A program made the translations under genes and the position numbers. From contig NC_135003.1 in NCBI RefSeq assembly GCF_051020985.1, positions 62,001-126,000 of the forward strand: a stretch of 64,000 nt of DNA. Direction: 5' to 3'. Below, piece after piece: positions 10,109 to 21,776 of this stretch. This DNA comes from Nomia melanderi (lineage: Eukaryota > Arthropoda > Insecta > Hymenoptera > Halictidae). The notes beneath the pieces were generated by a model that saw nothing but the letters and a program-made list of their open reading frames with translations, had not been told where the DNA came from and did not search any database. Positions within the stretch are counted from its first letter, which is position 1. Every line of letters begins with the position of its first letter.

Positions 10109-10692
10109 CATGATACTTCTTTATAATATCACTATGAGTTGATTTCCCAATTAATAATGGTGCAGAAATTTCACGATAAGACTTTCCATTTTACAATAAT
10201 ACATTGACTTTTTTCCGCAATTTGACCGACGTGTTTTTACGCATGTTACTGTTCTAGTGATGAACTTACAACTGATCGCAATGACCTTGTGCACGAATAT
10301 GCAAATTTCCGAGATTCATTCCGAGACCTCGAATGAATCAAAACATTGTACTGCCCGGAAACATTTGGACACACTATTTTAATACTTTTGTAAATAAATA
10401 GGTTTAAAATAATACATAGTATTATACTGTTGCATTATTTTTCTATATTTCCGATATCTTTTTATCTAATATTGATAGTAATTTTTTTAAATATATCACT
10501 TATGGAAAATATAGTGAAAAATGTTGTAACTATCCGGAAACTTTTACACGCATCTTGTAAATCATAGAGATCATGACCGTAGCATCGTCTCTTACCGTTT
10601 CAGTCGGTAGTTTCTCTATGTCTGTCCATCCCAACTTAGTCTCGATCGCGACCAAACCATTCCGTAAGTCGTACCTTCAATCGTACCGGTCA
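10109..10692. other. Intergenic, no gene seen
   Basis: AT-rich sequence. Two words related to each other in direct orientation, CCCGGAAACATTTGGACACA (10358) and TCCGGAAACTTTTACACGC (10534), suggest remains of a Tc1/mariner-type element, but no transposase is readable. Confidence 0.4.
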
Positions 10693-11215
10693 TTAACACG
10701 TTGACTGCCGCGCGCATTTTACGTGGTTTGTCCATGGCGCCAACATGAATTTTTTATTATGCGATGTATATTATGTTGAAATATCATCTACAGCAGATAA
10801 GGGGAGTTATATAATCGTGTTTAATGCAATTTTTGTGGTAGGAGTCCCCCGGTGACCCCCTGGAGGCGCTGTTATTCAGTGCGTCCTACAAACATATAAA
10901 GTGCGTTTGTTATACTCTACCACTTTACATAAGTTTTTGCTTTCATTCAGTTTTTCAATTAGCCCTTACAAATATGGTTTTAACTGAAGATTATTGGTCA
11001 AGTTCTTTATCCGACAATGCAGTTTTACGAAGACCCTCCAAACAATGTCGATTGCTATCAGATAGTGAGAAAAGTTCATTGAGTAGTTTCTCTATCTGAC
11101 ATGATAAGGGCTTCCACAGTACGCCGGCGCCGAATTGAGTCGGACAGTGAAACTGAAGTTGAAGATGGCAATAACAATGAAGACGACATACAAGAGGAGT
11201 TGATTTAAGCTAAAA
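10693..11215 (+). mobile_element. Possible piggyBac-type remnant (end plus transposase N-terminus)
   Basis: A TTAA at 10693-10696 is followed by CACGTTGACTGCCGCGCGC, the style of a piggyBac-like terminus. From 10975 a frame opens with MVLTEDYWSSSLSDNA, and after a frame change continues with RRRRIESDSETEVEDGNNNE. Short acidic N-termini of this kind are common in piggyBac transposases. The catalytic domain is absent. The classification is tentative because neither a second end nor a conserved core is visible. Confidence 0.4.
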
Positions 11216-11639
11216 CCTGAGCCACTGTCATCCCGCGACCAGGTTTTGTTGGCCGCGTATATGGAGGAGGCTAATATTCGTGCCCCCTCGCCCCTTTTCA
11301 CAAGCGGTTGCCCCACCGCCGCTCGGTGGTGTCAGGCGGGTTTAACCCCGCCACCACACTACACCGTCCTATTGACACTGACACAGCGCTATGATGCCGA
11401 GGCACACATCAAGCATGTGCTGCGGCAGCTCCTCCGTCACCAAAGCAGCACAGACACATATAATACATACGCATGTGCTGTGCGCGCCCCTCCCGTTGCG
11501 TCCGGCCATCCCCTTTTACCCTAGTCCCGTCTGCAGGCGTAGGGCGGCGAGTATCATAACGTGGCTATGTTAGTGATGGTCGACTTGACAATAATTTCTT
11601 AAAATTCCGGGTTACCCCGAAACTCGCAGAAATTATTCT
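11216..11639. other. GC-richer intergenic stretch, no gene seen
   Basis: Short open frames here (for example 11246-11524) show no recognisable domain and no codon pattern I trust. The stretch is noticeably more GC-rich than its flanks and may belong to the neighbouring transposon debris. Confidence 0.35.
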
Positions 11640-11790
11640 CCCAGTGATCAGGGGGGGGGGGGGGGGGGTCAGAGGGCTCCATCATCGCAATGCGAGAAAT
11701 ACCTACTCGGAAGAATCGACCTCACCGGGAATCAAACCGGGCCTTCGCACTACGAGTCTGGAACCAAACCACCATGACCATTGACTTGCC
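11640..11790 (-). repeat. tRNA-like, SINE-like remnant
   Basis: The minus strand contains an A-box-like word (TGGTCATGGTGGTTTGG at about 11770) and a good B-box-like word (GGTTTGATTCCCGG at about 11735), about 40 nt apart. This spacing is expected for a tRNA promoter, but no 7-bp acceptor stem can be formed, so it is not a tRNA gene. Downstream lies an 18-C run (poly-G on the plus strand, 11651-11668). A tRNA-derived SINE head is the simplest reading. Confidence 0.35.
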
Positions 11791-11806
11791 TACGAGTTAC
11801 ATACCA

Positions 11807-11885
11807 AAATTCATCACTGACTTTACCAATGTGTTTTGCGAAGCATTTAAGTTATCCGGCTGTGGAACCGCTGGAAATTTCTTTT
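11807..11885 (+). repeat. Short dispersed repeat, copy 1
   Basis: It shares the ordered words TTTAAGTTATCCGGCTG and GGAACCGCT, and the surrounding 75 bases, with 40998-41072 in the same orientation. No function is evident. Confidence 0.6.
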
Positions 11886-12310
11886 TTTAACACAGGTTCG
11901 CATTCGGCAGGGTACAACTTGTGATTATTAATATTTTTTTACTATTATAATCGTTCTTTTTCTTTATACTTTCAAAATATTTTAAAAATGGTGAAATGAA
12001 AAATTTAGAAAATGATGAAATTTTCGTAGATGACGCTTTCGATTAATTTCAGTAACTTAATTTTTTTTCTTTTTTCAGAAATTTACTATTATGGAAACAC
12101 TGAACTTACATTTATAAATGGGAAAATGAAGTATTCTGATTATATTAATTTAACCAATCAATTTTACCAATCAATGTAACTGAACTGATTTTATTGAACC
12201 AATTTAACAAATAATTAGAGAAACATGCAGTAAAAATTGCAAGACAAAATTTTATTCTTCAGCAGAACAATATGGGTGGTCATAAAGTGTGTGCAAGTAC
12301 TACTCGCCTT

Positions 12311-12345
12311 TCACGTTAGTGCCGTCGGCCTGAGGCTTAAAAGTG
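12311..12345 (+). repeat. Fragment of foldback repeat family
   Basis: GCCGTCGGCCTGAGGCTTAA and its flanks resemble the inner arm of the foldback element at 27505-27709 (reverse complement of 27670-27705). It lies immediately upstream of the hairpin at 12361. Confidence 0.45.
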
Positions 12346-12360
12346 CACAGAAACACTTTA

Positions 12361-12420
12361 AATAAAGTTACACGCTACATAACTTTTGGCGTATTAAGTT
12401 ATGTAGCGTGTATCTTTATT
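12361..12420. repeat. 25-bp stem hairpin
   Basis: The left arm (12361-12385) contains ACACGCTACATAACTT and the right arm (12395-12420) its reverse complement AAGTTATGTAGCGTGT. The loop is about 9 nt. Apart from one mismatch the arms pair completely. Confidence 0.8.
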
Positions 12421-14715
12421 TAATATATTTATTTACAATATTCTGTGAATTATTATGTTGAAATATTTTTATTGACCAGCTTCCATGACGGCTTGTTTCT
12501 AACTAACTATTTACAAAAAGAATATCACAAAAATTAACAAAAGAATTTTAAAATGTGAAGTTAAGCAATAATGTTGAGCGTCGCAGTAAGAATTGCTGTG
12601 GCACAGTTTCAGGTTAATGATGCTGAGCCAGATTGAAACAATGAGGATTTTGTTGAATCGAAGGTGGAATGATGGTATGATGAGCAAATTGTATTTATTT
12701 GAATTGAGTTGTTGTTTCGTTAAAGTTGACACTCGTCGAGGTCGATACACATCTTGCTTCTTAGAATTCTGAGTTAGAAATTCCGAGTTTTTTGCCAAGC
12801 TCTACCCTTAAATATGTTAATGTAAGGGTAGCGTCAGGGGATGAGACATGCGGATTGGTTGTCTGATGGAGCTCTGAGTTTTGGACAGGGAGGAGGCCGT
12901 TTTTTCTAATTGGCGACAGTCACCGGAAAGTTGACCGCCTCCAAGTCCATCGGTCACCTGCAGGTATCGAGAGTATCTTCGCGTGACGTCAGGGAAATTC
13001 CGCGTACCTCGACCGTAGCAGGTAATAAATGTATGAACCACCTTAACCCTACTAATACATGCGAAGAGTAACTCGAAAATGGAAAAATGCTAATCCTCGA
13101 ACAGCTGAGGGTGGTTGTTAAAAGTGATAGTTGATGGCTTCATAAAGTTATTCGAGCTACGATCCCTTGAAAAATTTGGAAGACCGATGAGTAACAGTAT
13201 TTCGGGTTGTACGTGACATCACGCGTCAACAAATAACTAGTAACAAATTGAAATTGACTTTATCTACAAATAGAAACCGATATTATCGACACATTGACTA
13301 CATTTAAAAGTTAGGTTTAATATTTAAATTTATCGCTGTTGCTCGGTGGGGGGTAAGTGTAGCCAATGTTAATTAAATTGCCACTGCAATTTTACGAGCT
13401 TTTGTCTATCGGCGATGCTCGTATTGTATGAAAAAAAAACTTGTCGTTTAGCTTTTCCAGAATATCCAGATTCTCCAGAGCTTGTTCTTGTATGTAAATT
13501 GCTGCAGAAATTTTGAAAATCCGCCACTTTTGGCGCTGCCATTCAGTTTTTCAAATTCATTTGTGACTTTCCTCGTTCCTTTCTGAAATTTTTGCGACAA
13601 CCTACGTACCGTCAATTCCTGGAAACCTAGCACTCGTGACGTCATGGGGGCAAAAACAATCGCTTGGTACGTTCGCCTACCTCTACTTTATGGTTCCGAG
13701 AAATCCAATTACGAGTTCGGAAACGGCTCTTCGCGCTCTTTCTTGCGTGGCCCTGTTAGAAAATATGAGCGCCTCAGGGAATCATATGCCAGTATTGAAA
13801 ATCTGTGTGAATGCGGTGTACATCTTCGAATCTGACCACTCAGACGAGAGTGCCAGGTCGCTAGCAACTGACGGGTAACTATATAGTTTTCCTGTTGACA
13901 GATTTCACATTGCTTGATAAATTTGTAGGATTCTCTCTGCTCTACGATAAAATCTCCCTTTGTTCCATGTTGAAAGAAATACAAGATTTCATGGTGTAAT
14001 TAACAAAAACAGTTTATCAACTGAACGCTTCCACCCGACTCTCATCCATACTGAAAACTTACGTAATCACGTTACGGTGCGCTGATCGCTCTATTCGCAC
14101 GGTCTTATCGCTCAGTTCCAATCACTGTTACTTCACAAATCTTCAACCAGTCAAGATTCCTCAAAATGCCGTGACGCTATTTCTCCCAAACATACCAGGG
14201 GGCCATCCAGTTGCTAGACAATACCGAACACACGCATGAACAACCAACCATTCATACCCTACAAATCGTTCCATGTATAGTGGTTTACTGGATCAATTAT
14301 TGTGTACAGCCCCAGCCTCTGTAAGATATTCTTAGGATCTTGATGACCGCTCAACGCGCTATTGTAGATTTATTTAATTAGCCTTTCCCGTTCTTCAACC
14401 CATTTTGACATCATTATTTCAATATAGTAGTGGCAAAAGTTTTTCGCGATTATCCGGAAGGCTAAATAAGAACGACATTTTTGTCAAAAAAAAAAATTAT
14501 TCGAAATATGTATTTCTATAACATTTTTCAACTTAACAGATATAGGTGAGCTCAGCCACTTGCGCTAATATTACTAAATATTTCAAGCTTAACTGAATAT
14601 GCAAGTAATTTATTCTTGTAAGCATACTAAATAATGTAACTAATATAACTAAATATAATAAGAAATGTGCTAATAATATAACTAATAAGCATCTATAAAT
14701 CGTTACTTTTTAGAT

Positions 14716-17700
14716 ATGACTGAAGATATTTCAGGAAAACAAAAAATTACCGAAACAAAAAATAACATAGGTGAACAGGATCAGTCAATGTCTAAAAGTG
14801 CTCGAAAGGTAATTTTTTAAATAATGTGCTTAAGATTCTTTCTAATGTTTTTATGCATTTCAATGTAGTAACTGTCCCATCATTGTTTATTATTGCAGAG
14901 ATTGTACACTTTGAAGGTGAAAATCGCCCACAATATACCACCACAACACAGTGGTAATTGTCAATTAATTTCAAGACCCTTAACAGGGTTTGATCGAATG
15001 TTGTTTTTACAACATTCTTCGTTAAAGAAAGGTGCTTTTTCTCCTGACGAGGACAGAATTATCAAAAATAACTGGAGAACATTCTGTGAAGTATGTTTAC
15101 TCGATGTCATTACTATATACAACTTATTTTATTAATAAATAATTTTATAAATAGGTTCATGATTGGGATCCTAAAATTGTAAAACCATTTATTTGCATGA
15201 GACATGGTGATAAATATTATATTAAAGGGAAAGAAGAACGTCGAAAATTTGTTCAATATTTAGCAAATGGATTACATACTCGTCCATTGAACAGTGTCTT
15301 CGGGAGGTTTAAAATTTTGTTCGGGGAACCTAAACAACGTTTTAAACGGTATAGCATATCATTTATACATACATTTTCGTTTAGTGGTTTATACTTGTAA
15401 TTTATTGTATGTATAATATATATGATATGTATTTACATAGGTACACTTCAATAGAAGACGAAACAATTTTATCGTATATGAAAGAGAATAGTAACCGGGG
15501 AGGAAATAATCATTTTTCTAAATTAGCCGAAATATTAGGTCGTGAGAGGCACTCGGTATGGCGACGTTATCACAAACTTAAAAATATGGAGAATATTAAA
15601 ACAAAGAAACGTAAGTATTTTTCACACGTAATTTATATTGTCTCAGCTATATACACAAAACATAAATAATGGATTTTGTTGCAGCATTATCAGAAGTAGA
15701 GTGGACATTTCAGTTAACCGTTAAATTTGTTCAAACTTTGATGGATGTAATGTTATGTGAAAAAATAGAAAAATTGAAAGATGCTGTCGTTCCAAAATCA
15801 ATTTGGATAAAGTTAGAAAACAAATTAAACATAAACTTTAAAACGTTAAAAAGTTTTTGGATTAATCAGTTGCATATGGAATTATTTTGTCCAGAATCCA
15901 TTGACGTACATGATATTGAAATAAAATTAATTAAACAGTAAGTTATGTTAACATATTCTATCTGAAAATATACAGAGTGTTCGGTAACTGGTGGTACAAT
16001 TAGAAACAACAAAGTAATTCTACATGAGAAAATAGATCGAAAATATACAATAAATTTTTCTATACAAGGCTGTGTTTTCGAAAAAATCATCTTTGAATAT
16101 TCAGTGTAGATTATTGTCTCGATTGAAGTCTATATTTCTATAATTCTATATTTATCTTACGTAAGTCTTTCAAGTCTTGGCCGACAACCCGCAAGCTAAA
16201 AGTACATAAGGGTAAGAGGAATCAGTCGCACGGTCTACTTATTATAGCGTTTCATACATTGATACAATAGAATATGTTAGGAAGAATGCATAGAAATTTA
16301 ATTAGAAGAGCAGAATTATGTTTTCAACAGAATGGATTCTGTTTTTTCCAAATTCCAAAAATTTATGTAATAACAAAATTTATGATTACTTTAACATCTT
16401 GTTTCACTGTATATTTGTAACTCTCAAGTACAATATACATTCTCGTAACGTTGATAGTTTTATTAATATAAGCTTCAATCGGGACAACCATCTACAGCGA
16501 TATTTTTTTGTATATTTACGTGGAGGAAATCTGACACTAAACACCCCCGACCGTCCGGGTGAACAACCGAGCGAGCGGTAGTATGGTCCGCACTGACCAT
16601 AGGTGACCCCTATGGACCGCAACACTCCCAGTACAGGCGACGCTCTACAACAATATTCAATAACGAAACATGGTCTAGTACACATATAACTGGCGAATAT
16701 TCAAATCGGTTTTCCCGAAGATCACCTAATATGAAAACATTTATTGCATATTTTCAATTTATTTTTTCATGTAGAATCTTCCAGTTACACCACCAGTTAC
16801 CAAACACCCTGTTTATTCGTATATGAATAGTTTTGATATTCAAATGTGCCTATCCTTCCAAATGACACTGGTGGGCAATCGCATTAAAATTTGGAGAGAT
16901 GACGGCCTTAAATATAAAATTTTCAATTCGGGTTTTTATAAGATTCCGAAATATCAATAGAAAACTTATATTTTTGATATAATACATCGAATTTTATCTA
17001 TACAAACGTGACTATACAATGGTTCTTGCTGCAATAATCGCCGTCGTAATCTGTTGAGCCTTGAATAACGATTTCGGCCTCGGTATTTATAGGGTACCCT
17101 ATAAAAAATTGAATTGTATGTGAAATACTAAATCGGTACTAAGACCTATGTTGATGCGTCTTCAACTACCTAACAATTGCCATTGCCAACGACGCGTCAC
17201 GGCAGATTCTACTGCGAAATCCGTTGTGTGTTAGTCGTATTTGTATAGGCAGAATTTAATGTATCGAGCAACAGTTCTCTATTAATATCTCTAAAACTAG
17301 TAAATTCATTTCAATCTTACTCTCTCAAACATAGTGACAATAAGTTGTTGATTCCTCTCAAATCGATAAAACTAGACCGATTTACGTCGTGTTTGGATTT
17401 ATTTCAATAAAAAAAACCTGAATGAACCACTGGTATTGCATTTGAAAATGTAAAATTGACATTTGTATCACTGCCCGATTGCTATTTACATTCACGGAAC
17501 CTTATCGAAGTGTGTCTATTTCCCTTCCGCTCATTGTATTCATTTACTTTCCTTGTCTACTGAGATCAGGTTACACTGATAGTGTACGTTCAAAACAGTG
17601 AGTAATAGAGGAACGGTGAGGATGATTCGTTAAAATTTAATCGAGCAAATTCATTAAAATTTAACCGATCAACACTGTAAATACCCAAAACTAAAATCTT

Positions 17701-19864
17701 ATATTTAAGGCTCCTTTCTCTCCCTCCTGTCGCCGCTTCGAAGAGTGACCCAGAAAATCGCCTGTTTCGTAGGTTTTATCAAATCGGGGATTTTCCAATA
17801 CAATCCCATATATTGTACAATCTAAGTCTGATGTGTTTGGTGTTTGGAATTTGATTTATACTTATGAATAAGGAACGTCTACTGTTTTTGGTGTTCTGTA
17901 TAATATAATATCAACTTCGCTTTTAGCTAAGAATTATTCATAAGTAAGTCATAGTAAATTGTATTTGCGACTTGATATTAAGTTTTCAGTATACATATAT
18001 GTAGAGTTCGGCACTTCCGAACATAGCGCCGGCGTAAGGTTTAAAAGTTACTATCGGGCCGAGCGCCGCGAGTGGACGTCTCCCTTTAAGGGCAGAAATT
18101 TAGAACATCTTTAATAGGCTGTGCTTTCTCGTCTTGTGATTATTGGATTAGGTCCTGAAAGCCGAGTGTAAAACACTGGAAATGTTTTGACCAAAGGGTC
18201 TAGCGCGAGTTTGACCATGTCGAGTATAACGGAGCTCCCCAACGGTAGAAACACGAATATTCTATCAGATTAAAGTTTTACATAGATTATAACAATTTTT
18301 GATATGTAAATTTGTCAAACATAAGTCAACATTTATTTTTAGCGTAAAGGAACACCTTTGGAAACAGTTTTTTCGACGTAAATGTTTGTACAATAAAAAG
18401 TATTGGTTGACGCGTCGATGAATTTTGGCATCTTTATGTCTTATATCTGAGAAACTAATGGTTAATTCAAGTTGAACAAGTGTGGTGATTAATTTCTCAT
18501 CATAAGGTAACGTTTGGCACAAAAATCGATTCCAAAACCAAGAACCTTAAAACAGGCGAAAAATTACGAAATTTTGGGCTCTCTCAACACGATCGGCATC
18601 CGGTACTATTTGAAAGTACACCTTCAAATGTAAACATTGTATTCCATTAAACTACAATATTTCTGTTATAGCATATATGAAGAAAAAATTTCAAGCACTA
18701 AAAAAATAGTATGGAATAATGTTGCAAAACATTTTGATGGATTTACTCCCGTCTTTTTATGCACATTGTTTGAGTGCCTTGAACGTAAAGTCAGTGAAAA
18801 GATAAACAGTACAAAGTTTTCTGGTTAGTATAATATAGATTGAGACTGCATCAGATGGACACATGTGAATGATTTTCATGTAGCAATGCTGTAACAATCA
18901 ATGTTTCGAATAACTTTTTCCTCGACAAAAATCTCGCTTATTTAGATATTTACGAGAATATTTGGCTACGACTACATTGAATTCTACATATGCGAGCGCG
19001 TTCGTGAGACAGACGGTCATAAGGATAGCTGGATTAGTGTGACCTGATTAAGATTCTTTTCCCCACTCTTTCTTACCCGTTGTATTACGACTTTATCCCT
19101 CGCCAGTGGGCATTCCCCAACAACCCTTGCAACCACCGCAGAACCCGCCGGTAACGCCAAGGAGGAGGTAACTGTATTCCCCTCAATTTCCGCGATCTAG
19201 CCACGCTAAGTCAGATAATTGTCGAGATTGTGGTGTTTCGTGTACGCTTCCCGACAATAGTTTAAACAGTTTCTTCAGCCAGTCGCAGTGGTTTTTTATG
19301 TTTCTTCGCACATACAGAAGTGACTGTAATTTATAATAAACACATATACGAGTGGAACTAGTTTTTCGCGAGGTGGGGATGCAAGGGTAGAATCAGAGTC
19401 TCCTCTGCTCAAACTTTTACTTTATAATTTGTGGACTAGAACTTTTATTGAAGGGAGTATGTATATACCTACGTGAAATCAGATAAGGTCGAAGCGACGA
19501 CTGTGTGGGAACGAACGCGCTCGTAGTCGTGTTCCATGAGCGTCTCACACGCGAAACTAAAAGAGAGCGACATTTTTTTAAAGAGAAAAAGTTGTTCAAA
19601 ATGTACACTTCTACAGTGTTTGATAATTTTATGAAAATCGGTAAATTTGTCCATTTGTTTCAGCATTACTTAGTATATACGCAAAAACAGCATTACAAAT
19701 ATTTCTATTAAATAATATTTTTTGTTGTAGATATAATAGAATACATGTATTATCATGAAGTTCTTGATTTGCAAAACAGCTTAAATGATACATTTGTTCT
19801 AAGGTTATCTGATGACAGTCAGAACGCTACGATTACAGATGAAGATATAAACGATAAAATTTAA
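14716..19864 (+). CDS. TTF1-like Myb/SANT DNA-binding protein (395 aa, 7 exons)
   Basis: Exons: 14716-14808, 14899-15090, 15155-15348, 15441-15610, 15685-15937, 18672-18823, 19731-19864 (1188 nt, all junctions GT/AG and in frame). The product has tandem Myb/SANT-like modules: one at about residues 74-140 (GAFSPDEDRIIKNNW), one at about 156-207 (ERHSVWRRYHKL), and a third divergent one from about 219. The order, spacing and C-terminal motif (DIIEYMYY) resemble the Myb region of transcription termination factor 1, which in animals binds ribosomal DNA terminators and stops RNA polymerase I. The long N-terminal extension of vertebrate TTF1 is absent. The first ATG follows TTTTTAG, so an upstream untranslated exon is possible. 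The first four introns are 64-92 nt; introns 5 and 6 (2734 and 907 nt) hold repeats. The family is likely; rDNA function is inferred. Confidence 0.85.
15972..16812. mobile_element. MITE-like element with about 130-bp terminal inverted repeats (intron 5 of TTF1-like gene)
   Basis: The left end starts ACAGAGTGTTCGGTAACTGG, and the right end, reverse-complemented, starts ACAGGGTGTTTGGTAACTGG. Similarity continues inward for about 130 bases (shared ATTCTACATGA, GAAAATAT, GCAATAAAT and TTTGAATATTC). No transposase is present. The interior carries an R1-type LINE 3' fragment (about 16505-16620). The superfamily was not recognised and the target duplication is unclear. Confidence 0.7.
16505..16620 (-). 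mobile_element. R1-type LINE 3' tail fragment
   Basis: A T-rich run followed by TACGTGGAGGAAATCTGACA matches the 3' ends at 3136 and, less well, 5158. Only the tail is present. It sits inside the MITE-like element of TTF1-like intron 5. Confidence 0.55.
17086..17105. repeat. 20-bp perfect palindrome
   Basis: TTTATAGGGTACCCTATAAA is its own reverse complement. It lies in intron 5 of the TTF1-like gene with no other recognisable context. Confidence 0.85.
18030..18090 (+). repeat. Fragment related to foldback repeat family
   Basis: CCGAGCGCCGCGAGTGGACG and flanks closely match 27624-27662. It lies in intron 5 of the TTF1-like gene. Confidence 0.5.
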
Positions 19865-20571
19865 AAAATGAAAATATTTAATAGAGTAGGCCTCTCACGT
19901 TTTGGCTGATTACGCACAAGTTGAATCACAGGGTCAGCGCGATTCCTCCACACGCAATGCTCGAGTCTGCCTCTATTTCGACACATTGCTGCTACTGATC
20001 GAGCCGTGGGACGAAGAACGCGATCAGAAAAGAATACGACAAGTAACGATCCTTGAGGTCGGATTTTGTTTCGTCGCGGCAGCGGCTTCTTACATTTACG
20101 AAATCTTAGGGACGCGAATAACGTGACCATTTATTGTTTTCTTCAAAACGGAACATTTACTAATTTTTAGGTAATTGTGTGGGGAAACTTAATTTTCAAG
20201 TCTGAATATCTTTTAATTTTTTTTTTAATTTTTAATTTTTCACATGGGCTTATCGAAGGCGTGTATGTGTGCACTTCGGAATCGGCATTTTTATTTTTGT
20301 TTTTATTCCCGTCGCGTCGACCGAGAACAATATATGTTATTATATAATTATAATGTAATTTATGTTATGTTATATTAATTTAAGTTACATTTTTATCGAG
20401 TTATTACGAACTGGGATTATATTTTATTAAATAAACGTTATTCTGTTCATTTACCCTACATTGTGTTATTATAGGGCCTACAATAGTATGTGCTTTCAAG
20501 AAAACGCATATTTTTTCATAGTTTCTATTTATTAATGAAAATACAAAAAAAAACACCTGAAAATAAATCAT
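19865..20571. other. Intergenic, 3' flank of TTF1-like gene
   Basis: This begins directly after the TAA at 19862-19864. An AATAAA-like signal lies in the AT-rich stretch near 20430. Short open frames on both strands (19861-20130) have no recognisable domain. No repeats were identified. Confidence 0.4.
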
Positions 20572-20775
20572 TTATTTAGTCTTATATTTTTCTGAAGAAC
20601 AAATTTGCTTAAGTATATTTGGCGTTGATTTTAAATGCGAACGAAATTCTTGGCACCATTTCTGAAAATTTACTTTCGTAAGTAACATGGCTTTGAGAAC
20701 TGGGGCTTTCTGTTGTTTTTTCGCTTGTCCATAATTTATTCATGAGGGAAAAAACCCTTTCTACGGGTACTTAGT
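20572..20775 (-). mobile_element. hAT transposase C-terminal fragment
   Basis: The minus strand reads VERVFSLMNKLWTSEKTTE and then, in a shifted frame, KVNFQKWCQEFRSHLK and ICSSEKYKTK before a stop at 20572. This is the wording of the hAT dimerisation domain. The rest of the transposase and both element ends are missing. Confidence 0.6.
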
Positions 20776-21285
20776 TTGTAAATTAATATTAAAAGTACAA
20801 TTGCGTTTAGACATTGTTAAAATGAAGGGTTCATGTACAAGAAACTGAAATTAAATACAGTAACACACGTCGATAAAAAAAGAATAATCAGTCGTTAAAA
20901 AAGATGCGCGATCTGTCTTGAACGTCAGACCTGGGCATGTGTACTCGTAACCGAGGAGCGACCGGACTAGCAGGCTTCTGTCCGACTTACAATGTGTGAG
21001 ACGTATTAGCACGCCGTCATCGCTTGCGCTACTAGGCGCTACCGTCGGCTAATGTTTAGATTTTTAACGCCATTTTTTAAAATTGTTACCGTGGATTGCT
21101 CTCTTTCTAAAAACGGGACATTTCGACGTCCCGAAACTGTGCTTGGGGACAACAGGACAGGTTACCTAAAAACGGGACGTATGGTCAGCTTAGACATGAA
21201 GGATCAACCATTGTTTTATAGAAGGACCAAAATGGAGTGTGCGGCTGATTTCCTTTGCCCCTGTACACTTTCAATTTATCAATAA
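20776..21285. other. Intergenic, no gene seen
   Basis: No domain or repeat was recognised. One short open frame (21052-21285) is unsupported. Confidence 0.3.
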
Positions 21286-21776
21286 CACTGTGGAACAAAT
21301 TTTAACCTATGTTGCTTTTTGCAATAACCACTAGGTGATTCTTATAGAGTTCCTTACCCTAAATACGAATCCGAAAACCAAATTGCTGGGTCACGTCCAG
21401 TTTTCGAAAAAACTGGGCTTTTGTAAAAACGGTCGAATTTTTCAGAGAACCAAGTGTTTTACGTGAAAACTAAAAACGATAAGCAGTTAAAATTTGTCGT
21501 AGAAAATAGAGGGGACTTGCCCGAATATGTAGCTATACAAATTTTGAATTTTGCATATCATTAAATGTTTTTAAATGATGATCTAAGTTTAAAAAAGGGT
21601 AGATGCGCGTACTTTGTATGCACTGCTATTACATTTCTAGGAAAAGTGGGTTGGCTGGCACGAATTTGCTGTGCACCACTGGATTCTGCAGACATTTCTA
21701 AAGAGGAACCCCCCCGCGGGAAGTGTGAGAACGGTTTTTTTTCCGGGCAGATTAAGAAAATGTCCGTGAATAGCGC
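21286..21776 (+). repeat. Dispersed repeat, copy B (class unknown)
   Basis: This is a full-length counterpart of copy A (9647-10108) in inverted orientation, starting CACTGTGGAACAAATTTTAA. It includes the hairpin core CCAGTTTTCGAAAAAACTGG and ends in a GC-rich part with CCCGCGGGAAGTGTGAGAAC. It contains a 30-40 nt stretch near 21500-21540 that copy A lacks or has diverged from. Confidence 0.75.

Larger units (their letters stand above)
11891..14715. other. Intergenic region upstream of the TTF1-like gene
   Basis: No convincing coding region was found. It holds a fragment of the 27505-27709 foldback family (12311-12345), a strong hairpin (12361-12420) and several short unrecognised open frames (for example 13709-13984 on the minus strand). 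The last few hundred bases before 14716 are very AT-rich and presumably hold the promoter or an untranslated first exon of the TTF1-like gene; no TATA or initiator element stands out. Confidence 0.4.

Noticed and set aside
11700..11785. tRNA gene on the minus strand
   Set aside because: A- and B-box-like words are present but no 7-bp acceptor stem or proper anticodon stem forms.
14716..19864. Idea that R1-type LINEs near a TTF1-like (rDNA-binding) gene mark an rDNA-linked locus
   Set aside because: No rRNA sequence is present and the LINE copies sit in unrelated transposons; proximity is probably chance.
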